This document shows, piece after piece, positions 36,362 to 45,705 of a stretch of DNA of 64,000 nucleotides. The notes beneath the pieces are model-generated. The model did no database searches, was not told the DNA's origin, and saw nothing but the letters and a program-made list of their open reading frames with translations. This DNA is from CAADGV01 sp040290295 (GTDB taxonomy: Bacteria; Bacteroidota; Ignavibacteria; UBA10030; UBA6906). The stretch lies in assembly GCA_040290295.1 (NCBI GenBank), contig PSMW01000011.1:40616-104615 (forward strand), given 5' to 3'. Both the position numbers and the translations under genes were made by a program. Position 1 is the first letter of the stretch; each line of letters opens with the position of its first letter.

Positions 36362-37892
36362 TCAACGACCTTCCAAGTACAATGTTGCGCCGGGTCCCAC
36401 CGGCAGATCGAGGAGAATCCACACGACAAGGAAAAGCGACCAGCCGAGCAGGAACGTTATGCTGTACGGTAGCATAACGGCGATGATGGTGCCGATGCCG
36501 GCATCCTTAACGTACTTTTGTGCGAAGGCGATGATGAGCGCGAAGTACGACATCATGGGTGTGATGACGTTCGTCGTCGAATCGCCGATGCGATATGCAG
36601 CCTGCGTCAATTCCGGTGTGAAACCTAAAAGCATGAACATCGGGACGAAGATGGGCGCCATCACCGCCCACTTGGCAGAGGAGCTACCCATGAACAGGTT
36701 CATGATGGATGCAACGAGAATGAAGCTGAGCACCAAGGGAATGCCCGTCAACCCAATGGCCTTGAGAAGTTCGGCGCCTTTGATGGCGGTAATAATGCCG
36801 AGGTTCGTCCACCAGAAGTATGCGACGAACTGTGCGGCGAAGAACACCAACACGATGTACACGCCGAGTGTGCTCATGGATTTTCCCATGGCGTTGATGA
36901 CGTGGGTATCGTTCCGCATCGAACGTGTCGCAATTCCATAGGCGATGCCGGGAAGAAGGAACGCCAGAAAGATAATACCGACAATCCCGTTGAGAAACGG
37001 TGAATGGAGCAAGTCGCCCGTCTCCGGATTCCGCAGCAGCGCGCCTTCGGGAAGTGTTGCAACGGCAAGGAGGGCAGCGAAACAGAGTGCAACCAGACCG
37101 GCAATTTTCAATCCGCGTCGCTCTTGTACCGAGATGTGTTCCATCGAGATCGTCTCTGCTTCGCCGTTGTAGGGACCGAGTCGCGGTTCGACGATGCGCT
37201 CGGTAACCAACGTGCCGAGGATCGTTATGACGAATGTTGACGCTGCCATGAAACAGTAATTCGCGGCCGGATTCACCGTGTACGCAGGATCGATGATGCG
37301 CGCCATCTCTTGCGTGATGCCCGCAAGCAAAGGATCGACGGTACCGAGCATGAGGTTCGCGCTATATCCGCCGGAGACGCCGGCGAACGCGGCAGCGAGT
37401 CCGGCAAGAGGATGACGTCCAAAGGCATGAAAGATGATCGCGCCGAGCGGAATGAGGATAACGTAGCCCGCTTCGGATGCAGCGTTCGAGAGCACACCGG
37501 CGAATACCACCACGAGCGTGATGAGTCGTCGTGGCGCAGCCAGAACCAATGCGCGAAGCGCTGCTGTCAACAGCCCCGAGCCTTCAGCCACGCCCACACC
37601 AAGCATGGCAACGAGTACCGTTCCCAACGGGACGAAGCCGNNNNNNNNNNNNNNNNNNNNNNNNNNNNNNNNNNNNNNNNNNNNNNNNNNNNNNNNNNNN
37701 NNNNNNNNTGACTTTTCCTGTGCTTGGATGGACGGCAGTGAACTCGAGCGACGCGACGATCGCCGATCCGACAACGACCGTGGCTCCCAACAGCGCAAAC
37801 AACATTGCAGGGTGCGCTAACGCGTTCCCCACCGTTTCGACAACATCGAGGATGCGGTACAGCAAGTTTTTTCTGGGTTGAGTTTCGGGCAT
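36362..37892 (-). CDS. AbgT family transporter, with assembly gap
   Basis: Start ATG 37892 (MPETQPRKNLLYRILDVVET) and the first TM segment lie before the 68-N gap at 37641-37708; the rest resumes in another frame at GFVPLGTVLVAMLGVGVAEG and runs to 36362. AbgT proteins are dimeric Na+/H+-driven carriers; E. coli AbgT imports p-aminobenzoyl-glutamate and MtrF/YdaH export sulphonamides. Signature VSGGYSANLMLGTVDPLLAG and NLFMGSSSAKWAVMAPIFVP with IGDSTTNVITPMMSYFALII are clear. The frame change shows the N count is arbitrary; the gene itself is probably intact. Confidence 0.88.
37641..37708. other. Assembly gap (68 N)
   Basis: Run of N inside the AbgT transporter gene; frames on both sides disagree, so its length is an estimate. 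Confidence 0.99.
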
Positions 37893-37939
37893 AAGGTGTT
37901 CCTCACGAATCGATGCAGATGGATGGTGGATCGTCACAT

Positions 37940-38614
37940 TCAGTTCGTTAGCGCCCACACAACGATGTTGGTACCGAACCGGAGCGCTTCCTCGCGTTTT
38001 TCCGGTGGATCGTTGTGAGTGTCCGGGTCTGCCCACCCGTCGCTGGGATTGCTCTCGTATGTGTAGTACACAACGAGCCGACCGTTGTGAAAAAGGCCAA
38101 AGCCCTGCGGCGGCTTCTTGTCGTGCTCGTGCGTTTTCGGTGGACCGGCTGGGAATGTGAAGTGACAATGATAGATGCCGTGTTGGAAAGGAAGTTCGAC
38201 GAACTCCTGCGAGGGGAAAACCTTCTTCATCTCTCTGCGAAACGCTTTGTCCATACCGTAATCGTCGTCTGCGTAGAGGAACCCGCCGTTCTCCAGATAG
38301 GTACGAAGGCGGCGCGCCTCCTGCTCGGTGAAGGTAATGTTGCCGTGTCCGGTCATGAAAACGAAAGGATACGTGAACAACTCGTCGCTGTTGACATCGA
38401 CGAATTGATACCCTGGCTCAACGGCAATGTTCGTGTGCTCTTTGATGAACTTGAGAAGATTGACTTCCGCCGACTGGTCGTTGTACCAATCGCCACCGCC
38501 GGCATACTTCAGCCGAGCAATTTTGAACGCGCTCGATACGCGTACAGGTTGCGCATCACACTCTGCACAGAGCATGAAGCCGATGATGAGAACGAGAAGG
38601 TATTTCGAAGACAT
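37940..38614 (-). CDS. DUF4159 domain exported protein
   Basis: 224 residues with a signal peptide (MSSKYLLVLIIGFMLCAECD). The DUF4159 domain fills the rest: RLKYAGGGDWYNDQSAEVNL, ELFTYPFVFMTGHGNITFTE, YLENGGFLYADDDYGMDKAF, a class I glutamine-amidotransferase-like fold lacking the catalytic triad. In FCB genomes it co-occurs with DUF4175 and MoxR genes, as here. Function unknown. Divergent from the polysaccharide operon across 270 bases (38615-38884) in which I see no gene. Confidence 0.88.
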   Translation of the reverse strand: MSSKYLLVLIIGFMLCAECDAQPVRVSSAFKIARLKYAGGGDWYNDQSAEVNLLKFIKEHTNIAVEPGYQFVDVNSDELFTYPFVFMTGHGNITFTEQEARRLRTYLENGGFLYADDDYGMDKAFRREMKKVFPSQEFVELPFQHGIYHCHFTFPAGPPKTHEHDKKPPQGFGLFHNGRLVVYYTYESNPSDGWADPDTHNDPPEKREEALRFGTNIVVWALTN

Positions 38615-38884
38615 GGTGCTGTCAAACGACGGGAATGGTCACCCTTCATGTTGTGTCTTGTGCAGGCTCTCGCCGCAGGACAAGAACCCGACACCTTCAA
38701 AGTATGATTCCGCTCGGGAAGAGTCAACAACGAGTGTCGAGGGGTGCCGCGCGGTTCGTTGATTTTCCCTCTCCTTTTGGTTACTTTGACTCGCAATTCG
38801 AGCAGAGCTATCGAGTTTTGTCAGACCCCCCATCGCATTCGGCGCATTGTTTCGTGTGCGGTGTTTTCCAGAAAGTAACACTTC

Positions 38885-40045
38885 ATGGCCGACCAAACAC
38901 CTGAACCGTCCGGTCCGCAGCAGCCTGAGCATCGGCGCCATCAGCATCGCGGACACCATTACTATCGCAATCGCCGACGGGAAGCCGAAACGACCACTGC
39001 AGAAGCCGGCGGACAAGCATCGGGGGAAACGCAGTCTATGCCCGAACCACAAGCACAACAGCGCCAGCGGCAAGAACACAAGCCACAGGTTCAGCACTAT
39101 CATCAAGGGCATAAAGGGATAGACATCAGCGTCGTCATTCCCCTCTACAACGAAGAGGAGTCGCTCAAAGAACTGCATCAGCAACTTCGCTCCACCTTAG
39201 AGCGGATGCGCGTTCGCTACGAACTGTTGTTCGTGGACGACGGCAGTACCGATCGATCGTTCAACGTGCTGCGCGACGTGAAGCGGTTCGATGGACGCGT
39301 GAAGATCATCCGCTTTCGTCGCAACTACGGAAAATCTGCAGCGCTCGCCGTCGGCTTCGAGAAGGCACAAGGAGCGTACGTCATCACGATGGACGCCGAC
39401 CTGCAGGACGACCCGGCAGAGATTCCTTCGTTGATCAAGAAACTCGAAGAAGGATACGATCTGGTCTCGGGATGGAAGAAGGTGCGCAGAGACCCCATCA
39501 CTAAGACCATCCCCTCCCGCTTTTTCAACTTCGTGACATCGTTGTTGACGGGAATAAAGATTCATGACTTTAATTGTGGATTGAAGGCGTATCGCAACGA
39601 AGTGGTCAAGACGATTCAGCCGTACGGCGAACTTCATCGCTATCTGCCCGTGCTGGCGCACAATGCCGGCTTTCGAATCGGAGAAATCGTTGTTCAACAT
39701 CGTCCGCGGAAGTACGGCAAAACCAAGTTCGGCATCGGGCGGTTTTGGAAAGGATTTCTCGATTTGTTGACGGTCTTGTTTACGACGCGCTATTTCCGAC
39801 GGCCACTGCACCTGTTCGGCTTCTGGGGGATGTTCTTTGTTTTTGTGGGCGTGCTCATCGATGGATGGCTCGCAGTGGAGTGGGCGTTGGGCAGAACGGC
39901 GCTCAGCAACCGACCGCTCTTCCTCGGTGGTATTGTTCTGATCATTGTCGGGATTCAATTCGTTTCGATCGGCCTTCTCGGCGAGATGATCAGCAAATCG
40001 AAACGCTCAACCGACGAATACACAATCCGCGACTATATCAAGTAA
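38885..40045 (+). CDS. GT2 glycosyltransferase, DPM1/GtrB type, with His/Gln-rich N-terminal extension
   Basis: 386 residues. Residues 1-78 are low-complexity, rich in His, Gln, Arg and Pro (HRRHQHRGHHYYRNRRREAE). The GT-A catalytic domain starts at about 79: ISVVIPLYNEEESLKELHQQ, FVDDGSTDRSF, the DxD in TMDADLQDDPAEIP, then HDFNCGLKAYRNEVV. Two C-terminal TM helices (about 318-340 and 350-372) anchor it. Such enzymes load glucose, mannose or other sugars from nucleotide-sugar on undecaprenyl phosphate. First gene of the polysaccharide operon. Confidence 0.9.
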   Translation: MADQTPEPSGPQQPEHRRHQHRGHHYYRNRRREAETTTAEAGGQASGETQSMPEPQAQQRQRQEHKPQVQHYHQGHKGIDISVVIPLYNEEESLKELHQQLRSTLERMRVRYELLFVDDGSTDRSFNVLRDVKRFDGRVKIIRFRRNYGKSAALAVGFEKAQGAYVITMDADLQDDPAEIPSLIKKLEEGYDLVSGWKKVRRDPITKTIPSRFFNFVTSLLTGIKIHDFNCGLKAYRNEVVKTIQPYGELHRYLPVLAHNAGFRIGEIVVQHRPRKYGKTKFGIGRFWKGFLDLLTVLFTTRYFRRPLHLFGFWGMFFVFVGVLIDGWLAVEWALGRTALSNRPLFLGGIVLIIVGIQFVSIGLLGEMISKSKRSTDEYTIRDYIK

Positions 40046-40132
40046 TCTCCATGAAACGTGAACGATCGAGGCGCAGCCCTTGTCCGCTCCGGCTGCTGCT
40101 GCGCTCGCTCGAACGTTACGATCCGCTACGGC

Positions 40133-41230
40133 ATGACGATTTCGTACGAAACACTCAAAACTGACTGCCGATGGTTTCGGGGGCAGGTTCCTTGCAAGCC
40201 ACACAAAGCACATGGTGTCCATTGCGTGGACGAACAAGGGGCGCCGTGTGCATACTATGAGCCACAAGCTTCCGATATCCTCATCATCAAGCTCGGCGCG
40301 TTGGGCGACGTCATTCGCACGACACCACTTCTGCGACGACTGCGCGTGGTGTACCCGCAGGCGCGTCTTTGGTGGGTAACACTCTCGCCCGAAATCGTCA
40401 AGCCTTTCGTGGATATCGCGTTGCCGCTGGATGCCGAACACTTTCCCGCATTGCAAGCAACGCACTTCGACATCATCTACAATCTCGACAAGGAGCCTGA
40501 AGCATGCGGCTTGATGAGTTCGCTTTCGGGGCGCGTCAAGAAAGGGTTCACGCTCATCAACGGCAAGCCGGCACCCATCGATGCGGATGCCGTTCACAAA
40601 TTCATGACGGGAGTGTTCGACGACATGAACAAGGCGAACACGAAGAGTTATCCGGAAGAGGTGTTCGAAATCTGCGGCTTCCGCTTTGCAGGCGAAAAGT
40701 ATCTGCTCGATGTTCCCCCTCCGGATGCGTACCGGTGGAAGCTGCCGAAGAAGAAAGCCGTCATCGGACTGAACACGGGGTGCGGCGGGCGATGGGTTTC
40801 GCGTTTGTGGCCCGAACAGCACTGGATCGCCCTCGCGCGCAAGCTGAAGCGCGCCGGCTACGTGCCGCTGCTGCTCGGCGGCGAGTCGGAACATCGAAAG
40901 AACCAACGCATCGCCCGGCAGAGTGGTGCACTTTACCTCGGACACTTTCCTCTTCGACAATTCATCTCGTTGGTTGACCGATGCGCTCTTGTCGTTACGG
41001 CTGTGACGATGGCGATGCACGTTACGATCGCGTTGGAGAAGAAAATCGTGCTGTTCAACAACATCTTCAACAAACATGAATTCGAACTCTATGGTCTCGG
41101 CGAGATTCTGGAACCGGAGTTCGAATGTTCATGCTTCTTCTCGCCCGAATGTCCGAACAACTGCATGCAATACATCACCGTGGATCGGGTGTTCGGAACG
41201 ATTCAAACACTTCTGCGCGTAGAGTCTTAA
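40133..41230 (+). CDS. GT9 (heptosyltransferase-like) glycosyltransferase with N-terminal Cys motif
   Basis: 365 residues from ATG 40133. Residues 8-45 carry a cysteine cluster (DCRWFRGQVPCKPHKAHGVHC then C), typical of one GT9 subgroup and possibly a metal site. The Rossmann start is ILIIKLGALGDVIRTTPLL (about 52-70), the ADP-heptose-type fold. Donor site GLNTGCGGRWVSRLWPEQHW and the C-terminal CALVVTAVTMAMHVTIALEK; the usual VTGDTGPMH is here VTAVTMAMH, so Asp is absent. Near the C-terminus SCFFSPECPNNCMQYI is another Cys group. Likely a transferase for core or O-antigen-like glycans. Confidence 0.87.
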   Translation: MTISYETLKTDCRWFRGQVPCKPHKAHGVHCVDEQGAPCAYYEPQASDILIIKLGALGDVIRTTPLLRRLRVVYPQARLWWVTLSPEIVKPFVDIALPLDAEHFPALQATHFDIIYNLDKEPEACGLMSSLSGRVKKGFTLINGKPAPIDADAVHKFMTGVFDDMNKANTKSYPEEVFEICGFRFAGEKYLLDVPPPDAYRWKLPKKKAVIGLNTGCGGRWVSRLWPEQHWIALARKLKRAGYVPLLLGGESEHRKNQRIARQSGALYLGHFPLRQFISLVDRCALVVTAVTMAMHVTIALEKKIVLFNNIFNKHEFELYGLGEILEPEFECSCFFSPECPNNCMQYITVDRVFGTIQTLLRVES

Positions 41231-41248
41231 CCCCCCCTCTCTCCCCTC

Positions 41249-43546
41249 ATGAAGGCGGCACGGCGAAAAAGAGACGGTACCGGACAATCGAGCGTCGGCA
41301 TTCCGCGGGCGNNNNNNNNNNNNNAAGCCATAGCGATCCTCGGAGCGCTCGTCGTCATCTTTTTTCACAAGATCCTGCTCGGGCAGGCGTACTTCTGGGA
41401 GGATTTCATCTATCAAAATTATCCTTTTCGATCGTTCGCGGCGACGTCGCTCGCGCAAGGGGAGTTGCCGTTATGGAATCCGTACACGTTCAACGGCATG
41501 CCCTTCCTCGCCGACATCCAAACAACGGTCTTCTATCTTCCGAGTCTTCTGCTGACGCTTTTCGTCAGCGGCGGCGCGCTCCACTACTATTGGTTGGAGG
41601 TGATGATCATTCTCCATTTCTTGCTCGCGGGTGTCGGGATGTTCTTCCTCGCGAAGCACTTCACGCTCGCAAACCTTCCGGCTTTGTTTGCAGGCGCGGC
41701 ATACATGCTGAGCGGCTATATGATCGTCCATGCCATTCATCAACAGAACCTGACGCTCGTTGCATGGTATCCGTGGGTGCTGCTGTTGTTCCGTTGCGCG
41801 TTAAGGGAACAGCGATGGCTGTACGTGTTTCTCTGCGCACTCGTCTTGGGTCATTCTCTTCTGGCAGGCTCTCCGCAGCTCTCTCTCTATCTCTACACGT
41901 TTCTCGGCGCGTACTATGTGCTGGAATTGTTCACGACGTTCCGCGGCCGCGCGCTGCTCTCTCGTCCTGCGCTCATCATGACGGCGAAGGCTATGCTTGT
42001 TGTTGTCCTCTCCGTGACGCTCGCGATGATTCAACTCTTGCCGACGCTCGAGCTTTCGGAGCTTTCGCAGCGGGCACAGATGACCTATGCCAAGGCAACC
42101 GAAGGCTCGCTCGCATGGTCGCAACTCGTCACGCTGTTCTATCCGAAGATGTTCGGTTCCGCGGGTGCGACGGGGTACGAATACTTCGGTCCCGGTCAGT
42201 ACTTCTACTATTGGGAAACGTGCATCTACATGGGCATCCTTCCCCTCCTGCTTGCCGTACTCTCCTTCGTGTGGAGAACGGAAAAGACCATCGCCTTCTT
42301 TTTGGGTGTTGCACTCTTCTCGGTGTTGTTCGCGCTTGGCGACAACTTCGTGGTGTTGCCGTTCTTCTACAAGTACGTCCCGGGCTTTTCCAAATTTCGC
42401 ATACCCGCTCGCATGGGCATCTTGCTGGCGTTCTCCGCGGCACTGCTCTCGGCGTTCACGCTCGACCGCTTGCTCTCTAAGCCTCTTGCCGGACGTGAGC
42501 GGTCGGTGTTGCGCAGAATACTGCTTGGGGGAGCCGCGCTCGGCGTGCTGCTCTACGCCATGATTGCATCGGGCACATTTGCCGGTTCCGCCGCCGGGGC
42601 GACGCATCGCCAGGTGGCTCCGATAATGTCGAAACTCGCTCTGCCCTCGCTGTTCATGCTCGTGGTCTCAGCGGGGGTGGTTTGGTTCACGCTCCGCTCT
42701 GCGCCCTCGCGCAGCGCACCTTGGATTCTCGTTGCTGCGTTCTTCCTCGACATGTTTCTCTTCGGGGGAGAACAAAACAACGGCACGATCAATCCATCCG
42801 ACTACTTCAAGCGGCGGAGCGATTTGGTGGCGTTCTTCAAAAGGGAAGGAGAGAAGGAACTCTTCCGCGTCAACACTCGCAACGCGTACGGCATGCTACC
42901 CGGCTGGGATCGGAATCAGGGCATGATCGATCGAATCTTTCTGATGGAAGGCTACACTCCTCTTGCTCTGCAGCGAGCATACGCACCGCTCGCCTCCAGT
43001 GATCAGTCATTCGATCTCTTGAACGTCAAGTACAAGACGGTGTTTGACGAGCGCACGGGTCAGCAAACCCTCGTCGAACACACGACGCGCCTGCCGCGAG
43101 CCTTCTTTGTGTATGCCGTCCATAGCGTACGCTCTGAACAAGAACTGTTGGAATATATCAAGAGTTCCGCTTTCGATCATCGCACAACCGCGGTCATCGA
43201 ACAACCGCTTGTGTTGCCGCAGCCACGCGGCACACCGCAAGCGCACGTGCACGTCAGATCGTATAGCAACAACCACATTGTGCTCGAAGCAGAAACGAGC
43301 CACGACGGCTTTCTCGTGCTGAGTGAGATTTTCTATCCCGGTTGGAAGGCGTATATCGACAATGGCGAGACGCCTCTCTATCGCACCAACTACAATCTCC
43401 GCGGGATGCTCGTTCCAGCCGGCACGCACACCATCGACGTGCGCTTCGAGCCTACAACGTTCCGTAACGGCATGTGGGTGACGATCGCGACGTTGACGAT
43501 TTGCGGCGTCGGTATGATCCTATCGCTTCGACGTACAACGTCATGA
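41249..43546 (+). CDS. YfhO family membrane protein, with assembly gap
   Basis: About 765 residues; 13 N at 41312-41324 fall in the N-terminus. Some 12 TM segments, a GT-C architecture: the first periplasmic loop has QAYFWEDFIYQNYPFRSFAA and LPLWNPYTFNGMPFLADIQT, the YfhO (PF09586) signature. The C-terminal 200 residues are a beta-rich periplasmic domain ending in DGFLVLSEIFYPGWKAYID, diagnostic for YfhO. In Gram-positives YfhO adds GlcNAc to lipoteichoic acid; here probably a periplasmic glycan transferase. The stop overlaps the next start (ATGA at 43543). Confidence 0.9.
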   Translation: MKAARRKRDGTGQSSVGIPRAXXXXXAIAILGALVVIFFHKILLGQAYFWEDFIYQNYPFRSFAATSLAQGELPLWNPYTFNGMPFLADIQTTVFYLPSLLLTLFVSGGALHYYWLEVMIILHFLLAGVGMFFLAKHFTLANLPALFAGAAYMLSGYMIVHAIHQQNLTLVAWYPWVLLLFRCALREQRWLYVFLCALVLGHSLLAGSPQLSLYLYTFLGAYYVLELFTTFRGRALLSRPALIMTAKAMLVVVLSVTLAMIQLLPTLELSELSQRAQMTYAKATEGSLAWSQLVTLFYPKMFGSAGATGYEYFGPGQYFYYWETCIYMGILPLLLAVLSFVWRTEKTIAFFLGVALFSVLFALGDNFVVLPFFYKYVPGFSKFRIPARMGILLAFSAALLSAFTLDRLLSKPLAGRERSVLRRILLGGAALGVLLYAMIASGTFAGSAAGATHRQVAPIMSKLALPSLFMLVVSAGVVWFTLRSAPSRSAPWILVAAFFLDMFLFGGEQNNGTINPSDYFKRRSDLVAFFKREGEKELFRVNTRNAYGMLPGWDRNQGMIDRIFLMEGYTPLALQRAYAPLASSDQSFDLLNVKYKTVFDERTGQQTLVEHTTRLPRAFFVYAVHSVRSEQELLEYIKSSAFDHRTTAVIEQPLVLPQPRGTPQAHVHVRSYSNNHIVLEAETSHDGFLVLSEIFYPGWKAYIDNGETPLYRTNYNLRGMLVPAGTHTIDVRFEPTTFRNGMWVTIATLTICGVGMILSLRRTTS
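41312..41324. other. Assembly gap (13 N)
   Basis: Run of N near the start of the YfhO gene; the true length is unknown. Confidence 0.99.
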
Positions 43547-44688
43547 ACATCATCATTCTCGGCACGGCATATCCGCTGCGCGGCGGTATCGCTCACTACA
43601 ATGCACTCCTGTATCACGAGCTTTCGAAGCGGCACAACGTCGCCATCATCACCTTCAAGCGTCAATATCCGTCGTTGTTGTTTCCCGGCAAAACGCAAGC
43701 AGAGGCAGAAAGCGAACAACCGCAAGCCGGTGCGCCCGTTGGCTGGCATGTTCCAAGCGAACCCTTGGTCGATTCGATCAACCCGATCAATTGGCTTGGC
43801 GTCGGCAACAAGATCCGCCTGCGCAGACCCGATCTCCTCGTCATGAAATATTGGCTGCCGTTTTTCGGTCCCTGCTTCGGCACGATTGCTCGCATGGCAA
43901 AACGCGGAACGAATATGAAGGTGCTGTATATTTGCGACAACGTCGTGCCGCACGAACATCGCCCCGGCGACGCAGCATTTACCAGGTACGCGTTCGGTGC
44001 GGGCGACTTCTTCATCGTGCAGTCCGAAGCAGTCGAACGAGATTTGAAGAAGCTGCTCCCATCCGCACGGTACAAGAACGTCCCGCATCCGGTTTATAAC
44101 ATTTTTGGAACCGCAGTGGGAAAGAGCCAAGCACGCCGCCGACTGGGCATCACGGATGGACGGGTGCTGCTGTTCTTTGGCTACGTTCGCCCGTACAAAG
44201 GATTGAGTGTGATGCTCGAAGCTATGAAGCGACTTCCCCCGGACATGGATGTCAAACTTCTCGTTGTCGGTGAGTTCTACGACGACAAGGAGAAGTACCT
44301 GAAGCAGATCGACGCGCTGGGCTTGCAACATCGTGTCAGCGTTGTGTCGGACTACGTGCCGAACGATACCGTGGGACTCTATTTCTCCGCGGCGGATGTG
44401 GTGATGTTGCCGTATCGTTCCGCAACGCAAAGCGGCATCGCGCAGATCGCATACAATTTCGATAAGCCGGTGATCGCCACGGCAGTCGGCGGACTTGCCG
44501 AAGTGGTACGCGACGGCGTGACCGGTTTCGTTGTGCCGCCGAACGATCCTGATGCATTGGCGCGTGCTGTGGTGCGCTATTTCGCCGAACAACGTGAGAA
44601 TGAGTTTGCAGCGAACGTAGCAGTCGAGAAGCGCAAGTATTCTTGGGAAGCGATGGTGCGCGCCATCGAGGAGTTCATGCAGACATGA
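43543..44688 (+). CDS. GT4 family glycosyltransferase
   Basis: 381 residues from ATG 43543 overlapping the YfhO stop. GT-B fold: N-terminal NIIILGTAYPLRGGIAHYNA (acceptor side), donor side VLLFFGYVRPYKGLSVMLEA, then VVMLPYRSATQSGIAQIAYN and PVIATAVGGLAEVV with the E-x7-E-type site altered (SATQSGIAQIA). Transfers a sugar from a nucleotide donor to a growing lipid-linked glycan. Overlaps the next gene by 4 bases (ATGA 44685-44688). Confidence 0.92.
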   Translation: MNIIILGTAYPLRGGIAHYNALLYHELSKRHNVAIITFKRQYPSLLFPGKTQAEAESEQPQAGAPVGWHVPSEPLVDSINPINWLGVGNKIRLRRPDLLVMKYWLPFFGPCFGTIARMAKRGTNMKVLYICDNVVPHEHRPGDAAFTRYAFGAGDFFIVQSEAVERDLKKLLPSARYKNVPHPVYNIFGTAVGKSQARRRLGITDGRVLLFFGYVRPYKGLSVMLEAMKRLPPDMDVKLLVVGEFYDDKEKYLKQIDALGLQHRVSVVSDYVPNDTVGLYFSAADVVMLPYRSATQSGIAQIAYNFDKPVIATAVGGLAEVVRDGVTGFVVPPNDPDALARAVVRYFAEQRENEFAANVAVEKRKYSWEAMVRAIEEFMQT

Positions 44689-45605
44689 AAACCGGATCGT
44701 CTCCATCATCGTCGCCCTCACCTCCGAAGCAATGCCCTGTGTGTGCATCACCGCGGATCCGTGAAAAACCCTTCGGCTATCTGTTCAACGGCAGGTGGTT
44801 AGGTGGCTTTGCCTGTGCCGAGTGCGGCATCATCTTTCTCCATCCGCAACCGACGACCGAAGAGTTGGTCGCCATGTACTCGAAGAAATATTTCGAGGGC
44901 GATTTTCGCTGCGGCCATGCAGGCAGTTATTTTGACGAGGCAACGCGCAACTCCTTAGCCGACCGGACGTTGCTAGTAAAGATCAAGCACCTCAAACCCG
45001 AAGGCTCGTTTCTCGAGATCGGGTGCGCAGGCGGAGCGTTTCTCCATGCAGCACGCCAGGCGGGTTATCGCGTGACGGGCGTTGAGTTCTCCGAAGTCGG
45101 CACAAACCTTGCGCGCACACAGTTTCATCTCGACGTCCGCACAGGCGACCTGCGCGATGTGCACTTCCCTTCAAACACCTTCGATGTCGTCTTCATGGGT
45201 GATGTGCTCGAACATTTGCCCGACCCTGTGGCGACGTGCCGTGAGGTCTATCGCATTCTCGCACCCGGCGGCATCTTCGTGATCGAATGCCCGATGCAAA
45301 CAAACACGCTCTTTTCGCGTCTCGGCTTTGTCGTGTATGCGGCGTTCGGGAAGCGGGCGACGGTCAATCTTCCTCCGTATCATCTGTTCGAGTATCGGCG
45401 GTCGAGCATGGCGTCGTTGCTGACGCGTTGCAACTTCACCATTGTGCGCGCGAGCGAAGGAATCTTACCGCCGCGCGAGATCGCGCTCCGCGGTACAGGC
45501 GTGCAGAACCTCGGCAAGAAACTTTTTCAGTATCCCAATGCGGTGCTGACGCGACTGTTCGGCGTTTTTGGAGATCGCATCGAGATGATCGCCCAAAAGA
45601 GATAG
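44685..45605 (+). CDS. SAM-dependent methyltransferase with N-terminal zinc ribbon
   Basis: 306 residues. Residues 17-50 hold CPVCASPRIRE and CAECGIIF, a two-CxxC zinc knuckle, followed by the bridge LHPQPTTEELVAMYSKKYFE common to this methyltransferase group. SAM site SFLEIGCAGGAFLHAARQAG (about 107), VTGVEFSEVG, and FDVVFMGDVLEHLPDP. Probably methylates a sugar or lipid-linked glycan in the operon. Start ATG 44685 overlaps the GT4 stop. Confidence 0.9.
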   Translation: MKTGSSPSSSPSPPKQCPVCASPRIREKPFGYLFNGRWLGGFACAECGIIFLHPQPTTEELVAMYSKKYFEGDFRCGHAGSYFDEATRNSLADRTLLVKIKHLKPEGSFLEIGCAGGAFLHAARQAGYRVTGVEFSEVGTNLARTQFHLDVRTGDLRDVHFPSNTFDVVFMGDVLEHLPDPVATCREVYRILAPGGIFVIECPMQTNTLFSRLGFVVYAAFGKRATVNLPPYHLFEYRRSSMASLLTRCNFTIVRASEGILPPREIALRGTGVQNLGKKLFQYPNAVLTRLFGVFGDRIEMIAQKR

Positions 45606-45705
45606 GAGATTCTGCACGATACAACGTCTGAAATGAGAGCACGAATCGAAGCGTCCGTACAATCCACTCCGACCTCGGTGTTGTTGTAGCGAGAGCTTGA
45701 CGAAC

